64,000 bases of DNA from Oncomelania hupensis (GCA_036898135.1 CM072516.1:58320676-58384675), one strand, 5' to 3'; counted from the first letter of the stretch, positions 44,564-56,312 are shown. Notes: generated by a model from the letters alone, not told the origin. Numbers and translations are program-made.

Positions 44564-44946
44564 CCTCTATTTTTTCTCGCTCTAACCTCTCCCTGTGTTA
44601 CTGATTCTCCCTCTCTCTCTCTCCCTCTCTCTCTCTCTCTCTTCACACACACACACACGCACACTCACACACACACCCATGCACATAAACACACACACAC
44701 TCTCTCTCTCTCTCTCTTTCGTCGCTCTCTCCACTTCTCTTCTTCCTCCTTCTCCTGTCCTTCCTTCTATCTTACCGTCTTCCACCTCCACCCCCTCCCT
44801 AACCTCTGCTTGTGACTGTAAAGGCCACAGGATCACATGGGGCTTCCTTCAAAACAGAGCACGGAGCCGTCAGCAGAAAAAATAGAACAAGGTCGCCCTA
44901 GATATACAATTGTGCCTTGTACCCTCCCGAATCCCTCTTGGGCCCC

Positions 44947-45032
<86 letters not shown>

Positions 45033-45086
45033 AAATGAGAGACCTTTCTTGTCACGACAGATAGGGGCTTTATATAATTGAGAGAA

Positions 45087-45151
<65 letters not shown>

Positions 45152-45180
45152 TATAATTGAGAAAGAGAGGGAGAGAGCAA
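44281..45180. repeat. Large (CT)n/(AG)n array
   Basis: CT arrays at 44284-44325, 44371-44421, 44466-44560 and 44607-44642 are separated by a repeated ~45-bp spacer (GTTCCTCTCATTT...CTCGCTCTAACCTCTCC...TGTGTTACTGATT), so this is a higher-order repeat. AC and CT tracts follow to 44723; AG arrays are at 44950-45030 and 45093-45148. All open frames here are Leu-Ser or Arg-Glu artefacts. Confidence 0.9.
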
Positions 45181-45960
45181 GAGAGAGAATGCATGCTATT
45201 TGTTTTGTTTGGTTGGTTTTTTTATTTGTTTGGTTTTTTTTAATTTTTTTTTTGGGGGGGAGGGGACAATGTGCATCGTGGTTTTATGACTTCCTTTTTG
45301 TCAATATTAAGTAATATTTGTTTTATGCAACTAGGAAAAAAAAGAAAGCGAGAGAGAGAGAGGGAAGAGGAGATAGAGAGAGAGAGAGGAGGGGGGGGGG
45401 GGATTTTGCGCATTTGTCATGATAATTATACGTGAATATGTATTTGCATAGTAGTGAAAAAAATGTAGTTCGGTGCATTATGTATGTGTAAATGCTTGTA
45501 CGTGTGTGTGCGTGAATGTATAAGTAGGTATGTATGCATGATGTATGAATGCATGTATATATTGTGCGCAAGCGTGTGTGTGTGTGTGTGTAGGTGTGTG
45601 TGTGAGTCAGTGCGTGTGATGTAGGTAGGTCTGCTATGCAGTTTTCATTTTGTTTCCGAGTTAGTCTGGAAACGACTGCAGTATGGCTTCGTTTAAATGA
45701 TAACACTTATATCACAATCAGTATCACAATCCTTATTGTCCACATAAAAACACCAAAGGAAATTTGCCTGCGGCGTACATATTATCAACCCAAAAGAAAC
45801 AAAACAGCGAAAGGCAGTTCATAAAATAAAATAATAAAACATACTACATGACTTGTACAACAACTAACAGGGAAACACTTATACACAACATGAATATAGA
45901 ATATCACATTATGATATTAAAAAAATGAAAACAAAGGCACGCATCCAACGTTCTAATCCA
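45181..45960. other. Unassigned sequence
   Basis: Homopolymer, AG and TG tracts; no supported gene. Confidence 0.4.
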
Positions 45961-45981
45961 TAGCAATACACACCCATCCAC

Positions 45982-46030
<49 letters not shown>
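45961..46030. repeat. (AC)n microsatellite
   Basis: About 23 AC units. Confidence 0.9.
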
Positions 46031-46590
46031 AGACGAGGGAAAAAAACAACAATACATTTAAAGTATGGGTTTTGGAAGGGTAAAGAAAAAGACACAATAC
46101 AATCAGATTGTGATTGGAGAAGAGAATATAAAATAGTTCAGTCACTCCTCCCTGATCACCCTTCCCCCCTCTTCTCCTCTCCCTCCCCACTCCCATCCCC
46201 TCCACACACAAACCCTCACCTTCACCCTCACCCTACCATTTCGATTTTTTCCCCTTCATCATTAAAAGCCTATAATGACGGGATCGCGTGCTACGGCGAA
46301 GTTAGCGGTATCGTGGTATCAGAGTTCGTCACTCGCTAGCATCAAATATTAATACTGCTAAAAGCAAACGGGTGTAACTTGTTTTGGGACGTAATCATGG
46401 ACAATGCCTCTGACATTATTATTTTCAGGTTTAAAAGCGATAATGGCACCTATTACAGTTTCCATTGTTTTGTTGTTCTGTTGTTTTTTGCTTTGTTTCT
46501 CAAGCGGCAAGTATATAATTTCTTTTTAATTTCAAAATCTGTTTGTGTTTTGTGTGTTGTCAAGAGCGTCATTGAGGAAAAAAAGGTCTT
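46031..46590. other. Unassigned sequence
   Basis: No supported gene. Confidence 0.4.
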
Positions 46591-46667
<77 letters not shown>

Positions 46668-46685
46668 TGTCTTCTTCTTCTTCTT
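46591..46685. repeat. (ATC)n microsatellite
   Basis: About 25 ATC units, then TTC units. Confidence 0.92.
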
Positions 46686-47240
46686 ATATATAATATATCT
46701 GGGTGGGTGTGTGTATGTGTGTGTGTTTTAGATTAATTGTGTCTGTGAGCGCACATGTGTGTGATCGCGAGTGTCTTCCTTGGCGTTCGGATGTGTGTTT
46801 GTGATTATTGTGGATGTGTGTGCAAGTAAGTTCGTGCGCGACAGCGTTCATTATTATATACGCGTATTTGTACTCTGCCTAGGTGTGTTTTATGATACAT
46901 AATTTATTTGTCTTGGCACAGCAGACGGTAGACGCTAATGTGTCGTGCCATTAAATTTGGCTTCATTATATATGCGATATGTTGTGGTGCATGGTTTATG
47001 TTGTAGGGAACAGCTGTGAGATACTGCCAAGCAATGGGGACCAAGGACTCGTAACCTACTCGCATATTACTGCTTTTATACATTTCACGGTTGGTCTGCT
47101 TTCAAGGGAAGGTGCTTTTATTAATTAAAGGCAAACAAAACTGTATATTAAATAGCCTACAGTACGAGCATGTCTACTAACGTGAATGACAGCGCTATAG
47201 AAAACAACAGCAGCCACCTCATCATCCTCAACATTAGAAG
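46686..47240. other. Unassigned sequence
   Basis: TG-rich at the left end; no supported gene. Confidence 0.4.
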
Positions 47241-47245
47241 AAGAC

Positions 47246-47281
<36 letters not shown>

Positions 47282-47466
47282 TCAAATCAAGTCAACAAAT
47301 GTGTATTACCCACAATGGGAAATTCGTACAGTACATTGCGTCTCAGCAAATAAAGAATTTGTTTTGTTTTTAAACAAGTAAAAACAAATAAAATAATACA
47401 TTAAATCACAAAGAAGAAGAAGTAGAAGAAGAAGAAGGAGGAGAATAATAATAATAATAATAATAA

Positions 47467-47497
<31 letters not shown>

Positions 47498-47603
47498 AAG
47501 AAGAAGAAGAAGAAGAAGAAGAAGAAGAAGAGCAATTTAGAGTAAGGACTATGTTCATCGTTCTTGTTCTCCTCCTCCTCTTCCTCCTCCTCCTCCCCAT
47601 CAT

Positions 47604-47654
<51 letters not shown>

Positions 47655-47655
47655 T
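47241..47655. repeat. AAG, AAT, TCC, ATC and AGC microsatellites
   Basis: (AAG)n 47238-47280, (AAT)n 47446-47468, (AAG)n 47468-47530, TCC units 47571-47597, ATC 47598-47622, AGC 47622-47652. Confidence 0.9.
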
Positions 47656-47925
47656 ATTTAATAACGAAACAATCTTATTAGAATTAGATGCAATCCTCTG
47701 AATGACAAAAGTGCGATTCTGTTATTGCAATGCCTGGATTATTTTCGTTATTATGAGGTAGGAAAGGTTGTTTTTTGTGGGTTTTTTTTAAAGACAGACA
47801 TTTTTGTGTTTATTTGATGCTCTGGCCCCATTTCCGCTGCACATTAATGAAACCGGCCCAATGAGCTGCAAAATAAATAAATTAATAAAAAGGTCAGATG
47901 GCAGTCTACACATACACTGTATGAA
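47656..47925. other. Unassigned sequence
   Basis: No supported gene or repeat. Confidence 0.4.
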
Positions 47926-47929
47926 CACG

Positions 47930-48027
47930 GTACACATCTAGTTCTATACCGAACACATCTAGTTCCAAGGAACACATCTAGTTCCAAGGAACACATCTAG
48001 TTCCAACGAACACGTCTAGTTCCAACG
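47930..48027. repeat. 19-bp minisatellite with internal palindrome
   Basis: Five units of the type GGAACACATCTAGTTCCAA. Each can fold as GGAAC/GTTCC around a 7-base loop. Confidence 0.85.
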
Positions 48028-48281
48028 TGGTGGTCCGCTCAGTTGTTCGAGGCGTTTCACAGTCCGTTAGATGCTGCCATGTAGTTGACGGTCTGGTGTG
48101 GCTTTAACGTTTGCTGCAAAGTTCGTCCAGCGCCTTGATAAGCTCCTTTAGCTGGCCTATGCCTTAAGGAAGAACAATCCATTATCGGCCAAGTGGGATA
48201 TACGAATATAGCTTTTCTCAAGCACCACAGACTTGCTTTATTCTGTGGCCATTTTATCAATTCATTAATACATTTATTTAT
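48028..48281. other. Unassigned sequence
   Basis: Probably part of the minus-strand LINE or its host sequence; no clear motif. Confidence 0.35.
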
Positions 48282-48435
48282 TTCCTATCCTATCCTAGTC
48301 CTATCCTATCCGCAACTCGGAGGCCGTAGGGGCACCACAGACGATCGTTTAACCAGCGTACTCCATCTTTTCCTGTCCTCAGCAACCCTGAATTTTTCGC
48401 TCAGTGTCAAACCAGTCCATTCTCGAATGTTCATA
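48282..48435 (-). mobile_element. Ingi-like LINE C-terminal tail
   Basis: The minus strand reads IREWTGLTLSEKFRVAEDRK, then RWSTLVKRSSVVPLRPPSCG and a stop, followed by an AGGAT-type simple tail. This is the usual last exon-like piece of the LINE type at 35931. Confidence 0.8.
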
Positions 48436-48539
48436 GCCTATAATTAAAACCCGTCTGCCATATCGTCAATGTCGAGCGTAGTTTATTTATGTATTTATTT
48501 GTTTGGCTTATTTATTTATTTATTTGCTTTAAGAAAAAA

Positions 48540-49690
48540 AAATCTATTTAAAAGGTCCCAATGTGAAAGTTTTGTTTACATTAGGGAAAACCGGGGTTAC
48601 CCTACATTTTGTATTGTTATAGCATTAAGCAATAATAAAGTGGGCTTCCGTTGCTCAAATCATGCGCTTCAGTTTTGAATTTTCCATTTCGGTTCTGACA
48701 GGGAGTTATTTTCCTCGTTTGTAACGGTACAGCCGTGAGACCTTTGACCCTCTTTCTCAGTGAACCATGCGGCTTGCGTCTTGGGTGTCTGTAAGGTCTG
48801 TTTTATTAACCTAACACGAAAACACTTACGAGCCTGTTACACTGTTTGTTGGTTTTTTATCATTCAGCCCCAATGCTTGAATCCTGATAAGTATAACTCG
48901 GATTCGTTAATCCACGCAACCTGTTCACTCAGCAACAAGGCAGGAGGTCGTCGTATGAAGTTCTCCAACTTTATTCAGCGTCCATCAACAACTGCATACA
49001 ATCGCTCAATCGCTTTTCACTTTCTCTCTTTTTCAACTGAAACAGTGTGGTACATATATATAGTCTCTCTGTACTCGAGAGAACGTTCGAATGTTCCAGC
49101 GTGACACAAATATAACCAATCAGAATAAACTTCGTCATCACTGTCTTACGTCATAGAACCTTATTTAGGATGGAAGCGTCTCGTATTTACCACTAGATTT
49201 ATCCACACGCTTCGATCGATAATAAACAAACAACCCTAGAAAATTCTCAAATAATATCGACCAACGAAAATTACCAACGTTATACAAAGCTTCTTCTAAC
49301 AACAATGCAAAATCAAATCAAAGATAAATACACTCTATTATTGCATGCTTTGCAAAACAAAACGATCAGATCTATCGTGCGCGTCTCACACGTACTATCG
49401 TGCGCGTCGCAAACGTAACAGAGCCAATGTTTTTTTTTACGGGTTCCTATCTATTACCAGCTTTGATAAATGCTACTTTTTAGCTCCAGAATGTTGGCAG
49501 TCTAGCAAACGTCTGTTGCTATTAATAGGCACAAAGAACTGCGAAAAACAAACACATTTTTTAAAATACCTATCCTTTGAAAGAGTTATATTTTTGGGGT
49601 CGTAGGCGTATTTTTTCAATGGGGCAACACTCACTGTGAATGTTACGAGGTCCTGTCGAAGGGATGTCATCAAAGTGGTTCTCTTTAATA
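48540..49690 (+). mobile_element. Family Z repeat copy 1, interrupted by a solo LTR
   Basis: 48540-48834 plus 49421-49690 align with 55120-55690 and partly with 63660-64000. Landmarks: TTGCTCAAA, TTTTCCATTTCGGTTCTGAC, TTTTTTTACGGGTTC, GCTATTAATAGGCACA, CTCACTGTGAATGTTA. Unknown family, no coding capacity seen. Confidence 0.65.
48835..49420 (-). mobile_element. Solo LTR, 586 bp
   Basis: Ends TGTTAC and GTAACA, with GAGCC at 48830-48834 and 49421-49425 as 5-bp target duplication. On the minus strand TATATATA (about 49056) lies ~90 bp before AATAAA (about 48970), so it is read as minus. Different family from the other LTRs here. Confidence 0.8.
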
Positions 49691-50037
49691 GTCCTGATAC
49701 ACCGCTTTACCAGCTCAAATTTTGCTCAAGACACTGTCATTATTATAATCATGACGTTCTGCTGTTCCATTTTGTATCTTTGGCTGATGCTTTATCGTGA
49801 TTATATTGAGAGCAGCGAGAATCTTTCAGTCAATAACAATAAGCCGAGTGACAATAAAAGACAAGCTGTGACAGCTAATTATAGGCAGGGGTGGAAAGAG
49901 GGGATGGGAGGAGGAGGAGAGGGGGGGAGGTAGGCGAGAGGGCGTTTGCTGTTTTGTGCGAAAAATAGTTATGAACTTAATGTATGCATATTGTGTGTGC
50001 TTGTGTTGTGTGTGCGCGTGCGTGTGTTATGTGTATA

Positions 50038-50094
<57 letters not shown>

Positions 50095-51690
50095 GTGTGT
50101 TGTGGGTGTGTTTGTACAGGTGTATGTGGGATTGCGAACGTGTGTGATTGGTGATGTTGGCGGGCGCGCTCGTTATCACGGAAGCACCCGTATGCGTGCG
50201 CTCACGGTCAAACATGAATATAATAATGTAACAATCTCTATCAAATTTATGCCAGACCACCTTTCGTCAAGCAAAAAAAGAATTAAGCCAGACAACAGCG
50301 GAGTCTGTTGTTTGCGGGCTGTGGTCTCTTTTATCCACCCCACCCCACACCATCCTTATCCCAAACCCCGAGATGGGGAAAGGTATTGAGTTGGAGTTAA
50401 GGATGGGACGATCATGAAATATTGTTATTATACGTGTAGATCTATGTAGTGCTATGCGTGTAGACAGATTGTTTGGAACTGATGTTTCCCTAATCAAAGG
50501 TTATTTTTATATTTCTGCATGCAAAGTACCGAGTGCCCTGTACACTTGATTTAGCAGAGCCATGTCTTCGCATGTATTTTGTTCTCATACCTACGTGTCT
50601 TCTGGTACTATTGTGGAGATTAGTTCTCTTTTACTGAGATCTAGGAGTGGGGCTTATTGTTCGAATGGTTCAAAGTCACACATGAAAGCTTACACACGTG
50701 AGCGCCCACACAGAATCGAATAGAAACAAGTGCTCATAAACACATGCACACAGCCAGACACAGACAGACTAGACTGACAAACAGACTAGACAGACAAACA
50801 AAGTGCGTCGACACACGCGCATACTTACATGATACTCATTCTTCTTCTTGGGTTGAGCAGCCACAATAAATACGTTGATTCGTTTGCTGCATACCCACAA
50901 CCACACCAACAAAAACAAAAAAACAAAACAAATAAAACAAATACACACACATATACACATACATAACTCCGCCAAGGACGGTCCCAAGCCCGTCTGCAAA
51001 AGGTGCAGGGTTGGGCGTGGGGTTAGCACCCCCACCTCGTAAAAAATACTACGCTACAGAAACGTCGGCAACAGAAAAAAGATTTTGTTGTTGTTGTTGT
51101 TGTATCAAATTTTATTCATCAGATTAACATAAGTTGTACTGATACAGAAGAAAGAGAAAACCTTGTCCTGGGTTGCACAGGACAGAGGGCTCTGAAGAGC
51201 TGTTGTTGACGGCCCATGCCCTGGCAGGGGTTACGGGCATTAAGTAAGTAAGTATACACATACATACAAACACAAATACAACCACACACACACATCTACA
51301 CACACATACACCGCTACCTATACACACACATCTTTACAAAACACATATAAACACATATGTCAATATTTCAACGTAAAAAAATATTTACCCTCAAATGTTG
51401 GAGAAAGTCATCCCAGCAATAAATTAACATTATGATGTATAGCCCTTTCGTCCTTCACCCTGGCTCTCTCCGTCAGTGCAGACAGCATATTATGTTCAAG
51501 GAGGGGGTGGGGAGTCCCTCGAAACGCAAAAACAGGTAAAATCCTACCCCGGAATATTTATTCTCCAACCCATTATGGGTACAATCCTATCCGTATACCC
51601 CATCCTCCAACCCACTATTACTATTTAGAGAGAGCAAAAGTTCATGGGCTTGTCGGGTACATGTATATAAATAGAATAGAATAGAATAAG
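49691..51690. other. Unassigned region with TG and CA tracts
   Basis: (GT)n at 50041-50092; TTG units at 51084-51102; AC-rich 51258-51340. 51125-51250 resembles a LINE 3' end (closing AAGTAAGTAAGTA) but I cannot assign it. No supported gene. Confidence 0.45.
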
Positions 51691-51760
51691 TCTCCTCTCT
51701 GAAAATCCTTTTCGGGAAGAGAGGGGACTATAAACTGATTTACATTACATTACATAGAAA
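51691..51760 (+). mobile_element. Shortened relative of the 28476 insert
   Basis: AGTCTCCTCTCTGAAAATCC is joined almost directly to CGGGAAGAGAGGGGACTATA, then AACTGAT and an ACATT-type tail. The ~95-bp middle of the longer copy is missing. Confidence 0.7.
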
Positions 51761-52384
51761 CGACCATATGACACTCGAAGTAAAGTAGGATACTGAATGG
51801 CAAACAATCTTGTTAGAACTGATGATTGAAGCGCTGTTTCACCCACTCAGACGTTCGGCATAAGGGCTATAAAGAAGGCAGAAGAAAAGGCGAGAGATTA
51901 ACAGAATCCTTTCAACGGCACCCAGGGTGGTAGTTTGAATAATAATAATAAGTCTTCCACGCGACGCGCGAGGCACGTGGCGCGTGCACTGGATTTCAAA
52001 AAGTTTGAACCGGAGTCAGAACGAAGCAAGTGTTCCTTTTAAACTATGGAGGGGAAATTTGTAACCCAAAACTTGTCCTACGCTATTTATGTATCTCATT
52101 TTGTCACAGTACAATGTAGACTACCATATAGTCGATATCATTTCAAAGCGTAAAACTGGAGATTTAGCTATTTTCGGATGGAAGTGGGGATGAGGTGAAA
52201 TTAATCATTTTCGTTCTTCGCTCGTATTGTGAGCATTCATATTTTTTGGGTTGTGCCAAGTTCAAACTTTTTTTTTTAATTTTTTTTAATTTAATGGCCT
52301 ACTTGCTGATTTGGTCGCATCGACTGACGCTCAGACCACTGAGCAGCGGTGGAGATGAGGAGGATGGGGAAAAAAAACCCATAA
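51761..52384. other. Unassigned sequence
   Basis: No supported gene or repeat. Confidence 0.4.
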
Positions 52385-52600
52385 ATATTTTGTATATCCC
52401 CTATATCCTATCTCGTAACTCGACAGTCGTTGGGGGTACCATATATTGGTCGTCTAACAAGCGTACTCCACCTTTCTCTGTCCTCAGCAACCCTCATGGC
52501 TTCGTTCGGTATCAAGCCAGTGCATTATCGAATTTTGTCCTCCCACCTCTTTTTCTGTCTCCTTCTTCTTCTGCCTCCTTGCACAGTGCCTTGCGGGATG
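52385..52600 (-). mobile_element. Ingi-like LINE C-terminal tail, diverged
   Basis: Same block as 48282-48435 (GCGTACTCCACCTTTCTCTG, then TCCTCAGCAACCCTCATGG), more decayed, with frame breaks. Confidence 0.65.
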
Positions 52601-52948
52601 GTTTTTGCACAATAGCAGAGAGTTCAATACTTATTCCAAGATAGCTCAGGTCACATAATTATTCTGATTGTATAGTTTCCGTTACTCTAGACAACAGGGC
52701 AGAAAAGGTTGAATAGATAATTCCACTTCGGCTCAACTGGCACACTCGACAAAAGTTCACGGTCATCGATGAGGGATGTTGCTATTGTTATTACAAATCT
52801 TCGACAGTAGAAGCTCGTCTGCTGTGTCTCGTTTCAAGCCAGGGTAAATGAAAATAACTGTTCCTAAATAACGCGCCTAAAAGGACTGTTGAAGGCGCGG
52901 TTCCAAATCAGGTTCTTAATCTAAACACCCAAGTCTTTATTTTCCAGC
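52601..52948. other. Unassigned sequence
   Basis: No supported gene or repeat. Confidence 0.4.
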
Positions 52949-52959
52949 ATCAAGCCCAC

Positions 52960-53255
52960 CGGGGTGACGGATAGCGCAGTGGTTGGAGCACTCGCTACTG
53001 TGTCGCAAGTTAAGCACCGTCCAGTGCGGTTAGCACTTGGATGGGTGACCGCAAACCGTGAAGCGACAAATAACAACGCCCCCAGTTGACTCAACTGTGA
53101 CTGAGTACCTATTCTCTTAAGGGTGGGGAAGGTAAAGCAGCAAGGGAGAGAGATGGGCATCACCCTCATTACGCTGGCCCAAGATAAGTGTGATCTCCAA
53201 CATTACGCTCCCCTACGGCCACAAGGCTATGGACTACCTTTACCTTTCTTTACCT
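52960..53255 (+). mobile_element. tRNA/5S chimeric SINE, complete copy
   Basis: A tRNA-type A box (TAGCGCAGTGG, 52972-52982) precedes a 5S-derived block (53007-53053: AAGTTAAGCACCGTC and GGTTAGCACTTGGATGGGTG). A body with TCAACTGTGACTGAGTACCT and GGGAGAGAGATGGGCATCAC follows, then GCCACAAGGCTATGG and a TTTACC-type tail. ATCAAGCCCAC at 52949-52959 and 53256-53266 is an 11-bp target duplication, so the limits are exact. Confidence 0.88.
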
Positions 53256-53309
53256 ATCAAGCCCACTACTTTCAACCGACCTACTGAACAAATTACCCAT
53301 CTTGATGGT

Positions 53310-53935
53310 TGGTTAGATAGTTATTCATTGCTTACAGGGTCCAGCGGACTGCAAAGAGCCGAATCAGGACCACAAAATCAAGACCACAACTTGGCTGAAA
53401 GAGGACTCACCCATGATCCTCATAAACGATCTGCTGAAATAACCCCAGTGGTAACACAGAAGGCACTCCACCAGCCGGTCACTTTACAATACAGGCATCC
53501 AACGCAGGGGTATACTCTATGTTATCGAACCCCGGTTTACAAAAAACAAAATAGAATACAAACATCATTATAAAATATCAACAAAACACATACGTAGAAA
53601 ATGCTTACATTGCTAAATAATAATATTATAGGAAGCCCTAGTGACCATTTGGCAGAAAACGCCCAATATTCCCAAGCTGATAAAACAGACCTCATGCTCA
53701 CACGCAAATGAGGAGTTTTGTACCGGAAGAATTTTCAAGAGAAAAGGTAGGTGACTGGTCTAGCGAAGAAGAAGATATTATAGCAGATTGATAGAACAGA
53801 GTAGGAATGAGAAAGAACAAAATGAGAAAGACAGCGACAGTGGAAATTTAAAGCACTAAATTTCCAGACAGTGGGGATACTATTTATGAAAGAAAACCCG
53901 GCACCCGGTACCCTCACGGGGGCCCAACTTGATGG
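53310..53935 (-). mobile_element. Family X copy 3
   Basis: Uninterrupted copy from TTATTCATTGCTTACAGGGT to GGGGATACTATTTATGA and CCCGGCACCC. Confidence 0.68.
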
Positions 53936-53939
53936 ACCA

Positions 53940-54185
53940 ATTTACTGTACCGTTCTTCTATAAGCGCTTTTCCAGCTCAAGAGCTGCTCAAGGCGCTGGC
54001 CGAAATCATCCCAGGGAAGAGAGGGGTAGAGACTTACATACATCAGCACTGAACCACCAGAGCAATCATAGTGCTAAGATAAACAGCAAAAATGGCCAGT
54101 TGTTTTCTTGCCCACTTGCAGGATTTGAACCTAGGTCATCCATGTGCCAGGCGAACGCTCTAACCACTGAGCTACGACGGGTTTT
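53940..54185 (-). mobile_element. tRNA-headed SINE with family A tail
   Basis: The minus strand starts with a tRNA-like head at 54113-54181 (A box TAGCTCAGTGG, B box GGTTCAAATCC). After a ~100-bp body it ends in CGCCTTGAGCAGCTCTTGAG, CTGGAAAAGCGCTTATAGAA, the family A / L2-like 3' end. Confidence 0.78.
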
Positions 54186-54540
54186 CCTTACCTATAGTGT
54201 TTGGGTTTTTTGTGTTGTAAAGAAATTAAAAAATAGGGGTTGGGGTGGGGTGGGAGTGTCGGGGAAAGAGAAGGGACTGACCCACCCATTTGTGGTTTTA
54301 AGAAGAAGAAGAAGAATAGGGTTACGGGGGACGGGGTGTATCGGGGAAGGAACTGGCCCACCCCATATACCTACCATAGAAATAATTATTGCTGCGTAGG
54401 CGTTTAAGCGTACTGGTGCTAGGCTATTTCGGTATTAAATGCATTAAATCATCAGAGTTTGGCCTTAAGCGTACCTGGTACCTTCTAGATTATAGGCTTT
54501 TCTTTCTTTCCCGACAGAGAAAGAGAGAGAGTTAGATAGA
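54186..54540. other. Unassigned sequence
   Basis: Two similar blocks (GGGTTGGGGTGGG... and GGGTTACGGGGGACGGGG...), both followed by GGCCCACCC/GACCCACCC, hint at a local duplication. No gene. Confidence 0.4.
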
Positions 54541-54572
54541 TATGGGTTTGTGTGTGTGTGTGTGTGTGTGTG

Positions 54573-54609
<37 letters not shown>

Positions 54610-54680
54610 ACTTTGAAACTTTGACACTTTTTATTAGGGATAAACATTTAGGACTAATTACAAAATCTAATCTTTCAATC

Positions 54681-54724
<44 letters not shown>

Positions 54725-54870
54725 GGGGGGAAGACAGAAGCAGAGAGGGACAGAAAGACAGACAGAAGAGACAGAAAGACAGACAGAAGAGACAGACACA
54801 GAGAGACAAGACAGACACAGAAAGAGAGACAGACAGACAGATAGACAGACCGACAGAGAGATAGGTTTAT
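54541..54870. repeat. GT, AG and AGAC microsatellites
   Basis: (GT)n 54549-54592, (GA)n 54592-54609 and 54685-54720, then AGAC-rich sequence to 54865. Confidence 0.88.
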
Positions 54871-55119
54871 TTTGGAGGATAGGTATGGAGGGACCGGGGA
54901 TTGACCCCTAGGTCTAGCCTGCGGCAGCTGACACCAGACGAATAAGTCGCTGGCTTTATATTCTCTTCAAGGTAATTACCTACCATTATACTTCAAGAAA
55001 ACGGGCCCAGCTGTCTGCCTCCTGCAAACTGTTATTGTTTGGCTAGAGGGGAGCACAGTTTGCCCAATTGGGTACGCAACGGCGGGGAAATTGAAGGCGT
55101 TGTTTACGTTTGGCGATAA

Positions 55120-55497
55120 ATGGTTTATCCTAAAATTCGCATTGTTATTACATTACATAATGATAATGCCGGCTATCGTTGCTCAAACCAACTGCTTTCC
55201 ATTTCGGTTCGGACAGTGAGTTGTTCCCCTGTTTTCAACAAATACCTTTGGCCCTATAATTATCTAAGTGAACTACTCGTCTCGAACTGTGCGTCTTTTA
55301 GTGTATGAGGTAAGGTAAGGTCTATTTCATCAACCTAAAACGAAAAGGCCTTACGAGCAATTTTTTTACGGGTTCAGTCTCTTACCAGCATTGGTAGCTA
55401 TTATTTTTCGCTCCAGAATATTGGCTGGCTAGTTGACGCCTGCTGCTATTAATAGGCACAATAATACGCTTTAAATTCGTTTTAAAATTTAAAAACA

Positions 55498-55530
<33 letters not shown>

Positions 55531-55690
55531 AACCATTCCAAAGAGGTACTTTTTGTTGTCAGCGTATATATTTCCAGTGGGACAATACTCATTGTGAATG
55601 TTAACATGCATGATCTGTGGAGGAGAAGTGGTCAAAGCGTGTCCCTTTAGGAGATAGCTGCAGCCCGTGCAAGCCAAGCCGACGAACAAA
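55120..55690 (+). mobile_element. Family Z repeat copy 2, uninterrupted
   Basis: Aligns across the solo-LTR insertion point of copy 1 (CTTACGAGCAATTTTTTTAC), which shows that copy 1 was interrupted later. It carries a 29-base A run at 55499-55527. Confidence 0.65.
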
Positions 55691-55739
55691 TGTTAGTACC
55701 GAAACAAATAAGAACTACAGAATGTGCTGAGTTGTCTGA

Positions 55740-55860
55740 GGCGTTACATTAAGCGCCCAAATAGTTGCAAGCGGGCCCCTCGAGCGGCTTGAGTCAGATC
55801 CTGTGTCGGCCAGCGCCTTGAGCAGCTGTTGAAAATGCGCTATGTAAGAATGATTAAAAG
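55740..55860 (+). mobile_element. SINE family A copy, 3' half
   Basis: AAGCGGGCCCCTCGAG, then TCGGCCAGCGCCTTGAGCAG and AATGCGCTATGTAAGA. Confidence 0.68.
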
Positions 55861-55883
55861 AGGTTACGAGGGTGTTGATGAAT

Positions 55884-56052
55884 TTGTTTAGGGTCGGGCG
55901 TTAGGAGAAGGTACATTCTATAGGCTTGCATTTTAGGGTCGGGCGTTAGGAGAAGGTACATTCTATAGGCTTGCATTTTAGGGTCGGGGATTAGGAGAGT
56001 GTACTGTGCATGAATCCTTTTAGGGTCGGGGTTAGGAAGGTGTACATTTTAG
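55884..56052. repeat. 45-bp minisatellite, ~3.5 units
   Basis: Two identical units (TTAGGGTCGGGCGTTAGGAG, then AAGGTACATTCTATAGGCTT and GCATT) and two decayed ones. Confidence 0.85.
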
Positions 56053-56240
56053 GGAAATCCCAGGCCTATACAATGTGCCTTCGTCGTCACCTTTGGCCTC
56101 TTTTATCGTCTCTGTGGCTTTAGTGTAATGCTGAAACGTAGAAACAGCAATTTTCGCCCACAGTTAATGTAAGGTGAAAAAGGTGACTAGTACTGTTCTA
56201 GTACTTTAAATAGCAACATTTTGTTTATGTCTTCTCTCTG

Positions 56241-56244
<4 letters not shown>

Positions 56245-56312
<68 letters not shown>
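56245..56312. repeat. (CT)n microsatellite
   Basis: About 34 CT units. Confidence 0.92.

Noticed and set aside
44281..45200. Leu-Ser and Arg-Glu repeat proteins
   Set aside because: Pure translations of CT/AG microsatellites; the same holds for poly-Ile, poly-Met, poly-Ser and Thr-His frames over other arrays.
52990..53055. 5S rRNA gene
   Set aside because: Only the internal promoter part resembles 5S; it sits in a SINE with tail and target duplication.
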